Positions 15,057 through 24,453 of a stretch of DNA of 64,000 nucleotides are shown here, in pieces. Under the pieces are notes generated by a model. It saw nothing but the letters and a program-made list of their open reading frames with translations. It was not told the origin of the DNA and ran no database searches. Each line of letters opens with the position of its first letter. The stretch's first letter is position 1. Origin of the DNA: Desulfoluna limicola (GTDB taxonomy: Bacteria; Desulfobacterota; Desulfobacteria; Desulfobacterales; Desulfolunaceae). Location: assembly GCF_021654575.1 (NCBI RefSeq), contig NZ_AP024488.1:5545501-5609500 (forward strand), written 5' to 3'. Both the position numbers and the translations under genes were made by a program.

Positions 15057-16982
15057 CTACCCCGTATATAGCGTAAGGATGATCAAGGTTACGGCGGTAC
15101 ACAACAGGCCAAAGGGAATCAGGCTTCGAACCCCCTGGACCGCATCTGAATAGAGCTGGAGGGAGAGCAGGTAACCTCGTTTGAGGGTGTACCCGAGGCC
15201 GAAAAGCAGCAACGGAATCTGAAGATAAACGATGTATTCGGGAATCAGTGGGTGCCAGTGAATATGTGCAGTCCCGAAGAGATCCCACCCCCAGCCCATC
15301 GGGTCCGAAACGCTCGTTAGAATGTACGTGCCGTTGATCATGATTAGTGGGAAGCTGAAGACAATCCAGGCGATGAGACCCAAGGGAACCAGCAGGTAAG
15401 AGTACCTGAGAAAAAGGGTCTTTGGCAAAACATCCCCATGGCCGGAGAGGCGCTGCCCCAGGGTGGCGGCCAGCCACCAGAAAAGAGGCACCCCAACCAG
15501 GCCGACTCCCCAGATCATCACTATATAGAGGGAAAATCCCGGCCAGTTTCCCATCTCACTGATATTGGCCCACTCCTTCAATGTGCCCCAGGGACCGAGC
15601 AGCACCACCGAGTAGACCATGGCCAGGGTGATCATGATGAATGCCTTCCAGGCTTCGTCATATTTTTCGATCCGGTCATCCGAGCAGAACGGGCGGGCAA
15701 ATATGGTCATGTTGTCATGGGGACAGGCTTTGATGCACTCCATACAAAATCCGCAGTAGTTATTGCGGTTCAGCTTGTTGGGGCGCTGGTGCCAGGGGCA
15801 GGCCCATCCGTCCCCGTTGCCGAGGATCCCCGCCTTGTCACGGCATGTTTTGGCTTGTTGTGGGTTTTTGGGGCGAATTTCAACCATGGAGGTCATGGCG
15901 TAAAGACTTAGAAAGCCACTCATGGGGCAAATATAGAGGCAGAAGGTACGTCTGGTGTAGACCATGTGCATGATGGTGGCAGTAACAATGAGTATCGACA
16001 GCGCCACCGCCGTGACAAAGGGGCGTGTCACAAGAATAGAGCTGAAGGTGCACATGCAGAGGAAGAGGATGTTTTGAAGCCAGATGTTGGCCAGGGGCCG
16101 GGGCCATTTTTTGTTCAGGCCCCTCATGGAGCTGTTACAGCCGTTGTCTGCTGGAGGGCCCAGGAAACGGCCCCTCTGAAACCACTCGCCGAGAATGGGA
16201 AAGGGACACAGGAGGCACCATAAGCGAGCCCCAAACGGAAGCAGCAGGGTAATGAGAAGAAACCACCAGAAAATCCACACAAAGGTGATGATGATATTTC
16301 GGTTGCCGATGGGGGAACCAAAAAAACCTGCAATGAGAAAGAGGACAAACAAAGCAAGGGTTGGCAACACGACAACAAATTGAAGCCAGCGGCGGGTGAC
16401 CAGCCACCTCAGACCCGGTATGAAGCTCAGGAGGTCAAGTCGCCAGGGGGCGGGGGCGTTCCGCACGTCTCCCCTCCTGGCATGGTTAAACATCAAGAAG
16501 AATGCCGCAAACAAAACGCCGATGGTCGCCCCGAAGCCCGCATGAAAGAGGTGGTTGGGCCGGACAATAAGCTCCCCGAGCATAAACGGATGAAGTGATC
16601 CGCAGGTGACCGAACACCGGTATCTGAACTTGCCCTTGCGATGTGCCGTGAAAACCAGCTCATCCACCAGGGCAAACTCTTTTTCTTTTGAAGGGTGCCG
16701 GAGTTTGAATGGCAACCTTCCGGGATGGATCTCCGCTTCAATGTCGTACCCTTCCAGATAAAAGCCGTGCACCACATCCACGGCACCCAGTGTGATATGG
16801 ACCTCATCCCCCTGGTTGACAATGAGGCGATAGGGGTCGTAGGCGTATTGCTTCGCCCGGATAACAAAGTCCCGCCGCTGAGGCTTCCGGGGTGGGTCAA
16901 GGAGTCCCATGACGGGAAAGGCCAGGGCACATGAGAGAACAATAAGGGCTGACAGCAGCATGTGTTTGTTTTTTTGATGCAT
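15057..16982 (-). CDS. CuA-type cupredoxin fused to a NapH/NosR-like membrane polyferredoxin
   Basis: A 641-residue fusion. After a signal or anchor segment (residues ~8-28), residues ~35-140 form a cupredoxin with all CuA ligands: His72, Cys123, Cys127, His131, Met134 (CSVTCGSLHPFM). The rest is a multi-span protein with the two CP motifs of NapH/NosR/CcoG (CLLCPFPI and CLYICPMSG) and a [4Fe-4S] site CGFCMECIKACP. In NosR and NapH this part carries electrons from quinol across the membrane. NosR has an FMN domain at its N-terminus; here a CuA domain takes that place, which I do not know from any described protein. I start at ATG 16982 rather than TTG 16988. Confidence 0.85.
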   Translation of the reverse strand: MHQKNKHMLLSALIVLSCALAFPVMGLLDPPRKPQRRDFVIRAKQYAYDPYRLIVNQGDEVHITLGAVDVVHGFYLEGYDIEAEIHPGRLPFKLRHPSKEKEFALVDELVFTAHRKGKFRYRCSVTCGSLHPFMLGELIVRPNHLFHAGFGATIGVLFAAFFLMFNHARRGDVRNAPAPWRLDLLSFIPGLRWLVTRRWLQFVVVLPTLALFVLFLIAGFFGSPIGNRNIIITFVWIFWWFLLITLLLPFGARLWCLLCPFPILGEWFQRGRFLGPPADNGCNSSMRGLNKKWPRPLANIWLQNILFLCMCTFSSILVTRPFVTAVALSILIVTATIMHMVYTRRTFCLYICPMSGFLSLYAMTSMVEIRPKNPQQAKTCRDKAGILGNGDGWACPWHQRPNKLNRNNYCGFCMECIKACPHDNMTIFARPFCSDDRIEKYDEAWKAFIMITLAMVYSVVLLGPWGTLKEWANISEMGNWPGFSLYIVMIWGVGLVGVPLFWWLAATLGQRLSGHGDVLPKTLFLRYSYLLVPLGLIAWIVFSFPLIMINGTYILTSVSDPMGWGWDLFGTAHIHWHPLIPEYIVYLQIPLLLFGLGYTLKRGYLLSLQLYSDAVQGVRSLIPFGLLCTAVTLIILTLYTG

Positions 16983-17108
16983 AAGCAACTCGCTTTGGCG
17001 GCCCCTTGATCATCAAGTTCAAGCCTGTTCCCGCTCGTGGGGAGGAGAACGAATCCTCCCCGGGTTTGCCTTGCCCCGTTTTTTTAAGGGGTGCCCCCGG
17101 GGGATGAG

Positions 17109-17792
17109 CTATTTGGCATATTTGGTTTTTGTGATGACGATGTTTTGGTGGGTCTCCTGGCGGCTTTGAACGGTAATGGGCACCGAGAGACCTTTCATCT
17201 TGAGCTTTTTATGCCATGTTTTGAGGGTGTAGTTTCCCGGTGGCACATTTTTAATGGCATAAAGGGCCTTCTGGGGCCCCTCCTCAATCTGCGTCAGGGT
17301 AAAAAATGGGTTGTCCAGTACAAGGATGTGAGCCGCCATTTCGAGGTGCAGCTTGCAAAGGGTGATCACCGGGCCCGGATCGTTGAACTGATATGTTTTG
17401 CTGATTCCGTACCCCCAGGTGCCTATATCCAGGGTTTCCCCGGTGCGCTCAAAGAGAAAATAGACATTATGATCCACGTGGTCGCTGTTGAGAAATGTCA
17501 CGGTTGTCCCTTTCTGGACAGCGAGAACATGGGGTAAAAACACCAGCCCCAGCTGGTCCATACTCACCTGTGTGGTTCCGGGGGGGGACGGCTCCCCCCC
17601 GACGGGTTCAAGGTAGACCAGCACATCCCGGGCGCTTTTAGCCCCCTTGGTTTTGACCTTTGTTTTCCAGACTTGGATGGAACCGGAAACGGAGCCGCAG
17701 TCCGGGCAGGTTTCAGAAGCCCTTAAGGGGGTCACCCCGCATACGATGGAGATAAATGCCACAACGAAATATCTTAGGAGTCTGTGATTCAT
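17109..17792 (-). CDS. Periplasmic blue-copper (plastocyanin-like) protein with C-terminal beta-sandwich
   Basis: A 227-residue exported protein (signal peptide residues 1-26, ending PLRA). Cys29/Cys32 (CPDC) follow the cleavage site. The cupredoxin core holds a type 1 copper site: His108 (DHVDHNV) and Cys146, His149, Met152 in ITLCKLHLEM. After residue ~160 comes a carboxypeptidase-regulatory-like module (YAIKNVPPGNYTLKTWHKK). It is a likely soluble electron carrier between the CuA/heme proteins and the outer-membrane cytochrome encoded just upstream. The ATG at 17792 lies 12 bp after AAGGAGG; the frame extends further but that overlap is the upstream gene's end. Confidence 0.85.
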   Translation of the reverse strand: MNHRLLRYFVVAFISIVCGVTPLRASETCPDCGSVSGSIQVWKTKVKTKGAKSARDVLVYLEPVGGEPSPPGTTQVSMDQLGLVFLPHVLAVQKGTTVTFLNSDHVDHNVYFLFERTGETLDIGTWGYGISKTYQFNDPGPVITLCKLHLEMAAHILVLDNPFFTLTQIEEGPQKALYAIKNVPPGNYTLKTWHKKLKMKGLSVPITVQSRQETHQNIVITKTKYAK

Positions 17793-17850
17793 TTGAAGGC
17801 GGGCCTCCTTTTTCGGTTGGTCGCTTTCGTCGCACGACAGGGACGCCCCC

Positions 17851-19359
17851 CTAAAACGAGGTGGTGAGCATGACCATAAGCATGCCATCGGTCATGCAGC
17901 TATACTCAGGCTCATCCGTGAACTTGGTATACTCAGCGTTGACAGAAATATTGGCATAAATATGGGCCTTGCACCCCACAAACAAGATATCTCTATCTTG
18001 CTTTTGTTGAATGCCGGCATCCGGCAATCCAGCGAATTCAATCCGCTCAAACCTCAGGTAGGGGATAAGCCAGGGGTAAAAATAATAGGCAGACTCCATA
18101 AAATAGGCATCCACATCCACACTCTCTTCTGAAAGGACCCCATACGGCTGGTCGTCGTGTCCTCTCTGATACGCCGCCTGGAGTTCCAGGTCTTTGTATT
18201 TCCACAAGGCCCCCCCTCCCATGCGCCAGAAGTTATCGTTCGTGATGTACAGGGTGCTTGTGCTGGTAGATGGGTTGGCGGGATCGTCATAGGTTTCTGC
18301 CCGGATTTTTGCGTTGCCGTAGTATCCGAATGTCGAAAGGGTCAAGCTGTCATCCCGCCAGTATTCAGCATTTTTTTTCAATAAATCGCCCTCGGGGCCC
18401 CCGGAGCCGTCATAGCCCAGACCTCCGATTTTATATGAAGCACTGGCGTAATAGTCCTTATGATCGGTACTTTTTCCATAGCCCACAAAAAAGAAACCGC
18501 TGTAGTCAATGAGCTCAGGGTCACCCCCCAGCGGTTTTTCCATGTTTCCGTTCACGACCCCCACATTGTAGAGCCACCGCTTGCCGAACCCATGAACTTC
18601 AACCCCCGGCTGAGGATGAATCATAAACGAATTGCCCCAGAAGGACGTGTCATCGGCAACCAGGCGGGGGTCCTTTTCCCACTCTGCCCAGGGCATCATC
18701 CATGCGTTGAACTCATACCCCGTCAGCCCGATGCTGTGCTCATCCCGGGCTGTAAAAAGGCCAATGGTGTGTATTCCCACCGTGCCAATCCGTAGATTGA
18801 ACATGCGCTCCGGGCCAAAAAGATTTCCAAACTCTATCCAGGCCTTCCCCATGATCCATGAGTCGTTTTCCCCTTCGAGCCCGCCGTTGTCCTCGTTGAC
18901 AAAAATCATATCCCCATACATGGCAACATGTTCACCCATGGGGGCACTCCAGTTGACTTCGGCTTCATGGGGTAACACAAAGGTGACATCCGCCTCTCTG
19001 GAGGGGGTGTCATTGTCGATGTTGACCTCGCCGAGCCACATGGCTGTTGCTGAAAAATAATCTCCATACGCCGGAATGGTGCTTGGCCAGATCGCATCGG
19101 GCCAGACCTGTTTGTAGGCGTCGTCACCGAGTTCAAGGTTTTCCCGCTTTAGATACAACTCATCGTCAGGAAACCGGTTTCCACGCAGCCGAAACGACTC
19201 GCCCACAGCATTCAATCGTGGGAAGGTCGCATGGCAGGTTACACAGCTCGTTTGATACCTTCGAGCAAACGCGGGCATTGCATTGGCGTTATTGATGGCC
19301 AGCAGTACGAGAAGTGCAACCACCCCCAGCACACCACCGAAACCCCTGTATGTATCCAT
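17851..19359 (-). CDS. Outer-membrane monoheme cytochrome-porin fusion
   Basis: A 502-residue protein: signal peptide (cleavage near NANA/MPAF), then one heme c motif CVTCH (Cys39-His43) within RRYQTSCVTCHATFPRLN, then ~440 residues of alternating beta strands rich in aromatic residues, ending in TTSF with a C-terminal Phe, as outer-membrane barrels do. A short N-terminal monoheme domain plugged into a porin is the layout of Cyc2 iron oxidases and relatives, so electrons may cross the outer membrane here; direction and partner are unknown. It is the first gene of the cluster; its ATG has AAGGAGG upstream. The gap before it (to 21417) should hold the cluster promoter. Confidence 0.8.
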   Translation of the reverse strand: MDTYRGFGGVLGVVALLVLLAINNANAMPAFARRYQTSCVTCHATFPRLNAVGESFRLRGNRFPDDELYLKRENLELGDDAYKQVWPDAIWPSTIPAYGDYFSATAMWLGEVNIDNDTPSREADVTFVLPHEAEVNWSAPMGEHVAMYGDMIFVNEDNGGLEGENDSWIMGKAWIEFGNLFGPERMFNLRIGTVGIHTIGLFTARDEHSIGLTGYEFNAWMMPWAEWEKDPRLVADDTSFWGNSFMIHPQPGVEVHGFGKRWLYNVGVVNGNMEKPLGGDPELIDYSGFFFVGYGKSTDHKDYYASASYKIGGLGYDGSGGPEGDLLKKNAEYWRDDSLTLSTFGYYGNAKIRAETYDDPANPSTSTSTLYITNDNFWRMGGGALWKYKDLELQAAYQRGHDDQPYGVLSEESVDVDAYFMESAYYFYPWLIPYLRFERIEFAGLPDAGIQQKQDRDILFVGCKAHIYANISVNAEYTKFTDEPEYSCMTDGMLMVMLTTSF

Positions 19360-19380
19360 AGCCCTATCCCTCCTTAAACG

Positions 19381-19393
19381 TTGATGAAATCAA
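19381..19393. promoter_or_regulatory. Inverted repeat TTGATGAAATCAA, possible operator
   Basis: Perfect TTGAT-N3-ATCAA, close to but one base shorter than the FNR/NNR half-site spacing (N4). It lies 22 bp upstream of the first codon of the copper/heme cluster. A regulator site is possible; chance is also possible. Confidence 0.25.
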
Positions 19394-20096
19394 TCGCAGG
19401 TATAGATGGAAATAATGGTGACGTTCTCCACAGCCGAAGGGACCGCGGGTCACACATGACACGTGTCAGGTGCTGAAGCTTAGGGCATCTGTAAGTTCAA
19501 TGGGGGGCTCGAGGTCAGAGGGGGAACACCATGCCAATCTGAAACGAGGTGAGGCGCAGGTGTGGGCACTTCATCACAAGTGCGGAACCTGATTAAACTA
19601 TTTATTTTCAAGAGAGTATAAAAAATAAATCCAAAAAACAAAATCAGTAAAACAACTCATAGTTGTGGGGGAAATTAATTACTTCAGATGTGTTTTTGTC
19701 CCATAGTAATGTGCGGTTTTGTTTTGCTTGTATGTTCTCTGGTGAAAAGTGGTTTGGGGTTTGGGTGGGTCTTTATTCTTGGTCGGGCCGTGTGCATGGT
19801 GTGGGATGGTTGGGGGAGGTTTTAAAAGAGGTTCCTTTATTCATGGTGTTTTCAGTCGTTGGTGGGGGGTGGGTGTTGGGTTGTTCTGCGAAGGCCTTTG
19901 GGGTTGATGGGCTGGGTTTCGGAGAGATGGATATAAACTACCAATATTATGATGAGTATGGTTATTTCTTGAGGGGGTGTTGTGCTTTTTAGGTTTTTTA
20001 ATTCTGGACTTTAAAGGCTGATTGTGAGAAGTTACTGAAAATAAGCGCGATACAGTTGTCTTGTAGCGCCTTAACTCCTCTTGTAGGTATGGTACC

Positions 20097-20159
20097 TTTC
20101 TTTCTCTTTCTCTTTCTCTTTCTCTTTCTCTTTCTCTTTCTCTTTCTCTTTCTCTTTCT
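20097..20159. repeat. (TTTCTC)n hexanucleotide tract, about ten units
   Basis: A pure pyrimidine tract of ~63 bases. It is mirror-symmetric and so able to form triplex DNA. It would read Phe-Leu repeats in one plus-strand frame, but that frame is not a convincing gene. Confidence 0.9.
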
Positions 20160-21085
20160 GGACGAATATCTCGAATTTTTTAATCCACGTCATTTAAGCG
20201 GCCCCCCCCCCTGCCCAGATACCCTTTTGGTGGTTTTGTGGCCGGTATTGAGGGGAAGATGTGTTTCGTATCTGCCGTGATCCTTCGTTTTGAAGTTATT
20301 TCATGCAACTTCCGATGAGTCAAAGGCCTTACTTTGAGTGTTTTTGCAGTATGTGTGCCTGAATAATACTTTACTTTTTTTTAAAAGTAATTCTTGACGT
20401 TTTCTTGACCGTCAGGAGCGCCAAATATTCTGATGCACATCAGGCAGCATGGAGTCTTCGACACTGGGAAAACAGGTTTTCCGGGGGTGCGTCAGGGCAG
20501 CAAAAGCTTTTTTGTGGCTTACGATTGTATGACAGGGGGGAGGGTGCTGAACACATCTACAAAAATGGGGCAATTGGGCGGCACGAAACCTCATTCGGCT
20601 TCTGAAGAAAAGGTTTCGTTTTGTTGTCCTTGCTTTAAAGAGGGGGGGGCGGTGCCCCCGGCCTGCCGTTGCTTTTGCTGGAACGAGGGGAGCATACGAC
20701 TTGCGCATGATCGTGGATCAACAGATCCGATGCTTGGAGAAGCCTTGAGACGTTTCCCCGTTGATGGCAGGTCTTTTGTCAGGGCAAGGGCATCCCCGGG
20801 ACGGGCAGCCCTCAGAACGATTCCCTTGGGATGGTGGGGCCCGGTCATCTGACTAACGTTTGGTTTTTGCACCCGGTGTTTTGGTAAAAAGAGCGTCTGC
20901 CGCATCATAAAACAGAGCCGTACCAACCGTGCATGGCGGTGTTATCGGCTTTTTCCCAATAAAATACCGACTAAAGTGGTTCCCCGAGCAGTGTAAAGGG
21001 CCCAGGCCATGGTTGCCCCCTGGCATTTACGTGGTGCTCCCTCGAGGTTTACGTTTGGGATAACGGAATTTTCTAAAAACAGCTC

Positions 21086-21318
21086 GTAACTATTCAGCTT
21101 TCCAAAAGCTGCCTCCGGCAGCATGGGTGGCGACGCCACATTCGACAAAATACCTTGAAAGGAGGGGGCTGATGCGCTTTCCCCCTCCGCTTCTCCGGTC
21201 AACTCACGATCGCCTTTAAAACGGAATTCGTTAGAGGATTATTTTTAAGACCTGCTTGTTCAACATTTTAAACGTTTCGCCCCGGCAGGGCAGCCGGAGG
21301 CACAAGCTGAATGGTTAC
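21086..21318. repeat. Mosaic hairpin repeat, copy 6 (long form with terminal inverted repeats, MITE-like)
   Basis: GTAACTATTCAGCTT at 21086-21100 faces AAGCTGAATGGTTAC at 21304-21318: 15-bp terminal inverted repeats with one mismatch. Just inside are GCCTCCGGCAGC and the opposite end GGCAGCCGGAGGC. In between lie GGTGGCGACGCCAC and the CTTGTTCAACATTTTAAACG module. No coding capacity. Confidence 0.8.
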
Positions 21319-21417
21319 AAATAATCTCAGGTGAAGATCGTTGGGGGGGGTCTGAAGACGCCCCCTGGTGATTCTCAGGATCAGAAACCATTTCGAATAT
21401 TTAAGGTGAAGATAAAA

Positions 21418-24306
21418 ATGAAAAAATTTGTTGCTCGTTTCTTTTTGATTCAAGCTGTTTTCATTTGGTCCCTGAGCCTTGCGCTCGCGGATCCAAGGGT
21501 CAATGTTTCCAAGACCCCCGCTGAACCCGACATGAAGGCAAAGCTAAATATCGCCACGTGTTGGATCGATGCAATGGATAGTGAGGGCAATCCTGTTGTC
21601 ATAAAAAATACCAATGAAGATGGCTTGTTAGTCGAGGAGAGAAACACGGCCAAGCCCATTGTGGCATGTTATGCGGGTGAAACAGCCAACGGCGTCCATG
21701 ATGTCTTTGGTGCCGTGTCACGGGATGAAGGCCAGACCTGGCACATTACCAATTTATCGGAATCCGCGGATAAATCATCCTTTACCCATGCCAACGGTAC
21801 ACCCTCTTATGGGCATTGCCGGAAACCGGTGTTTCAAGTCAAGGGCAACCGGATCTTCGTGGTCTGGAGCAGTCGGTATGCCGCTGAGGGTGCTCCTCGC
21901 TATGAACTAGAGGGCGACCCTCACAACATGGGGCTGAATGAAGAGGAACCCCAAAATTGGCAGAGGGAAGAGGAGGCGCCGGAAACGTTGGTGGGACAAC
22001 AGTCCGTTGATTATACGGATATGGGGTTTTCAGCCATTGGGGAAGTGGCCTATAGCGCAGTCTGGGCCTGCCGCGGCGTGATTGTCACGAAGTCCATGAC
22101 AGCCTGGCTTAATGCCGGCTATAGCGCGGGAGACATTGTCTGGTTTCAGCCCGAGCGACTGACCTCTGGGGTACGCGATGCAAATCAGCTCTTCGCAGGC
22201 GGTGCCGGTAGCGCAGGCTTTGCCCTTACCTGGCAGGAAGATCCCTTGGGGCTGAGGCCCGGCAAGGCCGATGGTCCTGGGCACGGCTGGGGAGGCGCCA
22301 TCACCTCCAACGCCACGGACATCTGGTACAGTTACATCACCTGGGCCGACATGCTGAAGACCCCCTCTCCGATTCCAGGACCGGGGGAGGGGCGCCCCCT
22401 CGTATCCGAGCAGATGGCCCTTCCTGTTCGGATTTCTGACAATGTTGACCAAAACACCGGTGGCGCGCGGCCCAACTGTTTTCTGCAGGCGTACGCATCA
22501 CCCACTGATGAGAATCCGTGTGCAAAAAGTGCCTGGGCCATGATCGCCTATACGGAACGGCGGACCAACCCCCTGGGCAAACAAGAACCCATGGGGCCGG
22601 CGAGCGTGGATGAAGGCAAGAACGTCATGTATCACACCTTCGAATTCACGAAACCCCTGGCAAATTCGGAAGACTCGGACGCCAACGTCAGGGCCGGCAA
22701 TATCGTCAACCTGCAGCGAACCGATGCGGATGGAACCCCCCTCTGGCTGACGGATTGGTCGGGCAATTACATCCTGGATGAAGAGGGCGAGAAGATGCCG
22801 GCTTACTACAATTGCCGGCGGCCCCGGTTAATCATGCAGGGCAAGAGCGCAGTAGGCGGCTCCAAAACCGTGATGCTCATGATCTACAAAGCGGGGCTCG
22901 GCGATTGCGGCCACGGTTCGGATATTTTGATGCGGCGTTGTGTGGTGGCAGGGGACGGCAATCCTTACAAGTTTGAGAACTTTCAACCGGGCGAACAGAA
23001 CCTGAGCAGCACCACGGTGACTCAAATGGGCTTTGCCGGGTTGAGGGCCCTTGAATGGGAGCAGACGGTAGAGAACCTGGGTGACAATCCGGAGGACAAT
23101 GACCTGGATGATGCACGTGCCCATCGCGGGGCGATTCGGGGCGATTTTGTGGCCTTTGGATACACCTATACGCCAAACCTGGAAATGAGCAAGAAAGGTT
23201 ACGACACCTACAACTTTTACCTCCGGCGCTCCTTTGACGGCGGGCAGACCTGGACCACCGACCCCGAAGGAACCACTGCTGTGGAACATACCGAGAATTT
23301 TTATAACGCATGCTCCCTCGATAGTTATCAAGTCACCACATCATATGGTCCAGGTGTAAACGTGTTTGAACCGGCCCGTAATATGTCCCTGGTCACGGTG
23401 AGCGAGGCGGACATTGCCAATGAGGCGGTGCAGACGGTGATCGAACCGCGCCTTGTGGCTGTGCCGGGGTCGATTACCATTACCAAACCCAGTCCTGATG
23501 ACCCGTGTAAAAAGGAACCCACCGGTTATGCCGAGGACGTGCAGGACCCAAATGTCTTTTACATGACCTGGGCCACCAAATACTTCTTCACCGACGTGGA
23601 GGGGAAAGCTCACTACAGCTTTACGAGGGACAGAGGGCAAACACTTGGACGGTGGGAGTTTGACTCCCTGTCCGGCGATTTGTCTCCCGATGTCAGAGAG
23701 GCTGAATGTCAAATTCGTATGACGCCGGACGGCTCAAAATTTTACGCTGCCTGGCTGGAAGAGACCGATTCTGGAAGCGATATCGTGTTTCGAAGGATTC
23801 TCCCCGGCGAGTTTCTCAGCATTCAGCCCAACCCGCCCATCGCATCCATTGATTCACCCGTCTCAGATGTGACCATCAATGCGGGTGCCCCTGTTGACTT
23901 TGCCGGCAGCGTAACCAACGGCACACTGCCACTTACCTTCGGGTGGGATTTCGGCGGCGGGGCGCCGAGTTTGGCGGTGGAAGATCCCGGGCCGGTGATA
24001 TTTGAAACCGCGGGCACCTATGTCGTCACGTTTAAGGTGGCAGATAGTGAAGGGCTTGAGAGCAGTGCATCGGTGACGGTTACTGTTGCCAGTGGACCTG
24101 TGGCACCCGTTGACGGTGATCTCAATGGTGACGGAGAGGTCGATGGTGTGGATGGTGCTCTTTTAATGGCTGCTCTGGGCGCGTGCGAAGGTGAGGATGG
24201 TGGCGGCTATATTCCCGAGGCAGATTATGGCGGTGTTGAGGGCTGTATAGACCCTGTAGATTATGGAATATGGAGGAGCTATTACACGGCCGTTGTGCAT
24301 GAATGA
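21418..24306 (+). CDS. Large secreted protein: propeller-like region, PKD domain, dockerin-like end
   Basis: A 962-residue exported protein: signal peptide residues 1-24 (ending LALA). A ~780-residue region has repeated Asp-box-like turns (SRDEGQTWHI, RSFDGGQTWTTD, SFTRDRGQTLG), the signature of sialidase/BNR propellers. Then comes a PKD domain (residues ~810-900, PLTFGWDFGGG and SASVTVTV), and a C-terminal dockerin-like segment with an EF-hand loop DLNGDGEVDGVD and a weaker second one. The start ATG 21418 follows AAGGTGA; in-frame codons upstream are not signal-like. It likely sits outside the cell; glycan binding or hydrolysis is possible but unproven. It resembles families named only for choice of anchor. 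Confidence 0.75.
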   Translation: MKKFVARFFLIQAVFIWSLSLALADPRVNVSKTPAEPDMKAKLNIATCWIDAMDSEGNPVVIKNTNEDGLLVEERNTAKPIVACYAGETANGVHDVFGAVSRDEGQTWHITNLSESADKSSFTHANGTPSYGHCRKPVFQVKGNRIFVVWSSRYAAEGAPRYELEGDPHNMGLNEEEPQNWQREEEAPETLVGQQSVDYTDMGFSAIGEVAYSAVWACRGVIVTKSMTAWLNAGYSAGDIVWFQPERLTSGVRDANQLFAGGAGSAGFALTWQEDPLGLRPGKADGPGHGWGGAITSNATDIWYSYITWADMLKTPSPIPGPGEGRPLVSEQMALPVRISDNVDQNTGGARPNCFLQAYASPTDENPCAKSAWAMIAYTERRTNPLGKQEPMGPASVDEGKNVMYHTFEFTKPLANSEDSDANVRAGNIVNLQRTDADGTPLWLTDWSGNYILDEEGEKMPAYYNCRRPRLIMQGKSAVGGSKTVMLMIYKAGLGDCGHGSDILMRRCVVAGDGNPYKFENFQPGEQNLSSTTVTQMGFAGLRALEWEQTVENLGDNPEDNDLDDARAHRGAIRGDFVAFGYTYTPNLEMSKKGYDTYNFYLRRSFDGGQTWTTDPEGTTAVEHTENFYNACSLDSYQVTTSYGPGVNVFEPARNMSLVTVSEADIANEAVQTVIEPRLVAVPGSITITKPSPDDPCKKEPTGYAEDVQDPNVFYMTWATKYFFTDVEGKAHYSFTRDRGQTLGRWEFDSLSGDLSPDVREAECQIRMTPDGSKFYAAWLEETDSGSDIVFRRILPGEFLSIQPNPPIASIDSPVSDVTINAGAPVDFAGSVTNGTLPLTFGWDFGGGAPSLAVEDPGPVIFETAGTYVVTFKVADSEGLESSASVTVTVASGPVAPVDGDLNGDGEVDGVDGALLMAALGACEGEDGGGYIPEADYGGVEGCIDPVDYGIWRSYYTAVVHE

Positions 24307-24453
24307 AAATAAGGCGGACTTGTAGCAAGTGACTATGGGGTGGGGGAGGGCTTAGGAAATAACCGGATCGCCGATTCAATCAATGTGACTGATAGATAGA
24401 GCGACGGGCCCTCCCCCCCAAAAAAAACAATGATGTGGAAAAGAGGAGAAAAA

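Larger units (their letters stand above)
19360..21417. other. Gene-poor, AT-rich 2-kb region
   Basis: Divergent gap between the copper/heme cluster and the secreted propeller gene. I find no supported gene: the open frames at 19663-19992 and 20056-20280 have odd composition and no domain. It holds a 13-bp perfect inverted repeat TTGATGAAATCAA (19381-19393, 7 bp upstream of the cytochrome-porin ribosome site), the (TTTCTC)n tract at 20097-20159, and repeat copy 6. Confidence 0.6.

Noticed and set aside
8879..19359. Reading the cluster as a nitrous oxide reductase (nos) operon
   Set aside because: NosL and NapH/NosR-like parts are there, but no NosZ or NosD, and the permease is FtsX-type rather than NosY. 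Calling it nos would be wrong without a NosZ.
8879..19359. Reading the cluster as a cytochrome oxidase or nitric oxide reductase operon
   Set aside because: CuA and cytochrome c parts occur, but no twelve-span subunit I with its six histidines is encoded here.
19663..19992. Plus-strand frame of 109 codons in the AT-rich gap
   Set aside because: Trp/Gly/Val-rich with no domain, no convincing ribosome site, and no neighbour logic.
20056..20280. Plus-strand frame reading (Phe-Leu)n across the hexamer tract
   Set aside because: The Phe-Leu run only mirrors the TTTCTC repeat; the flanks look random. The tract is reported as a repeat instead.
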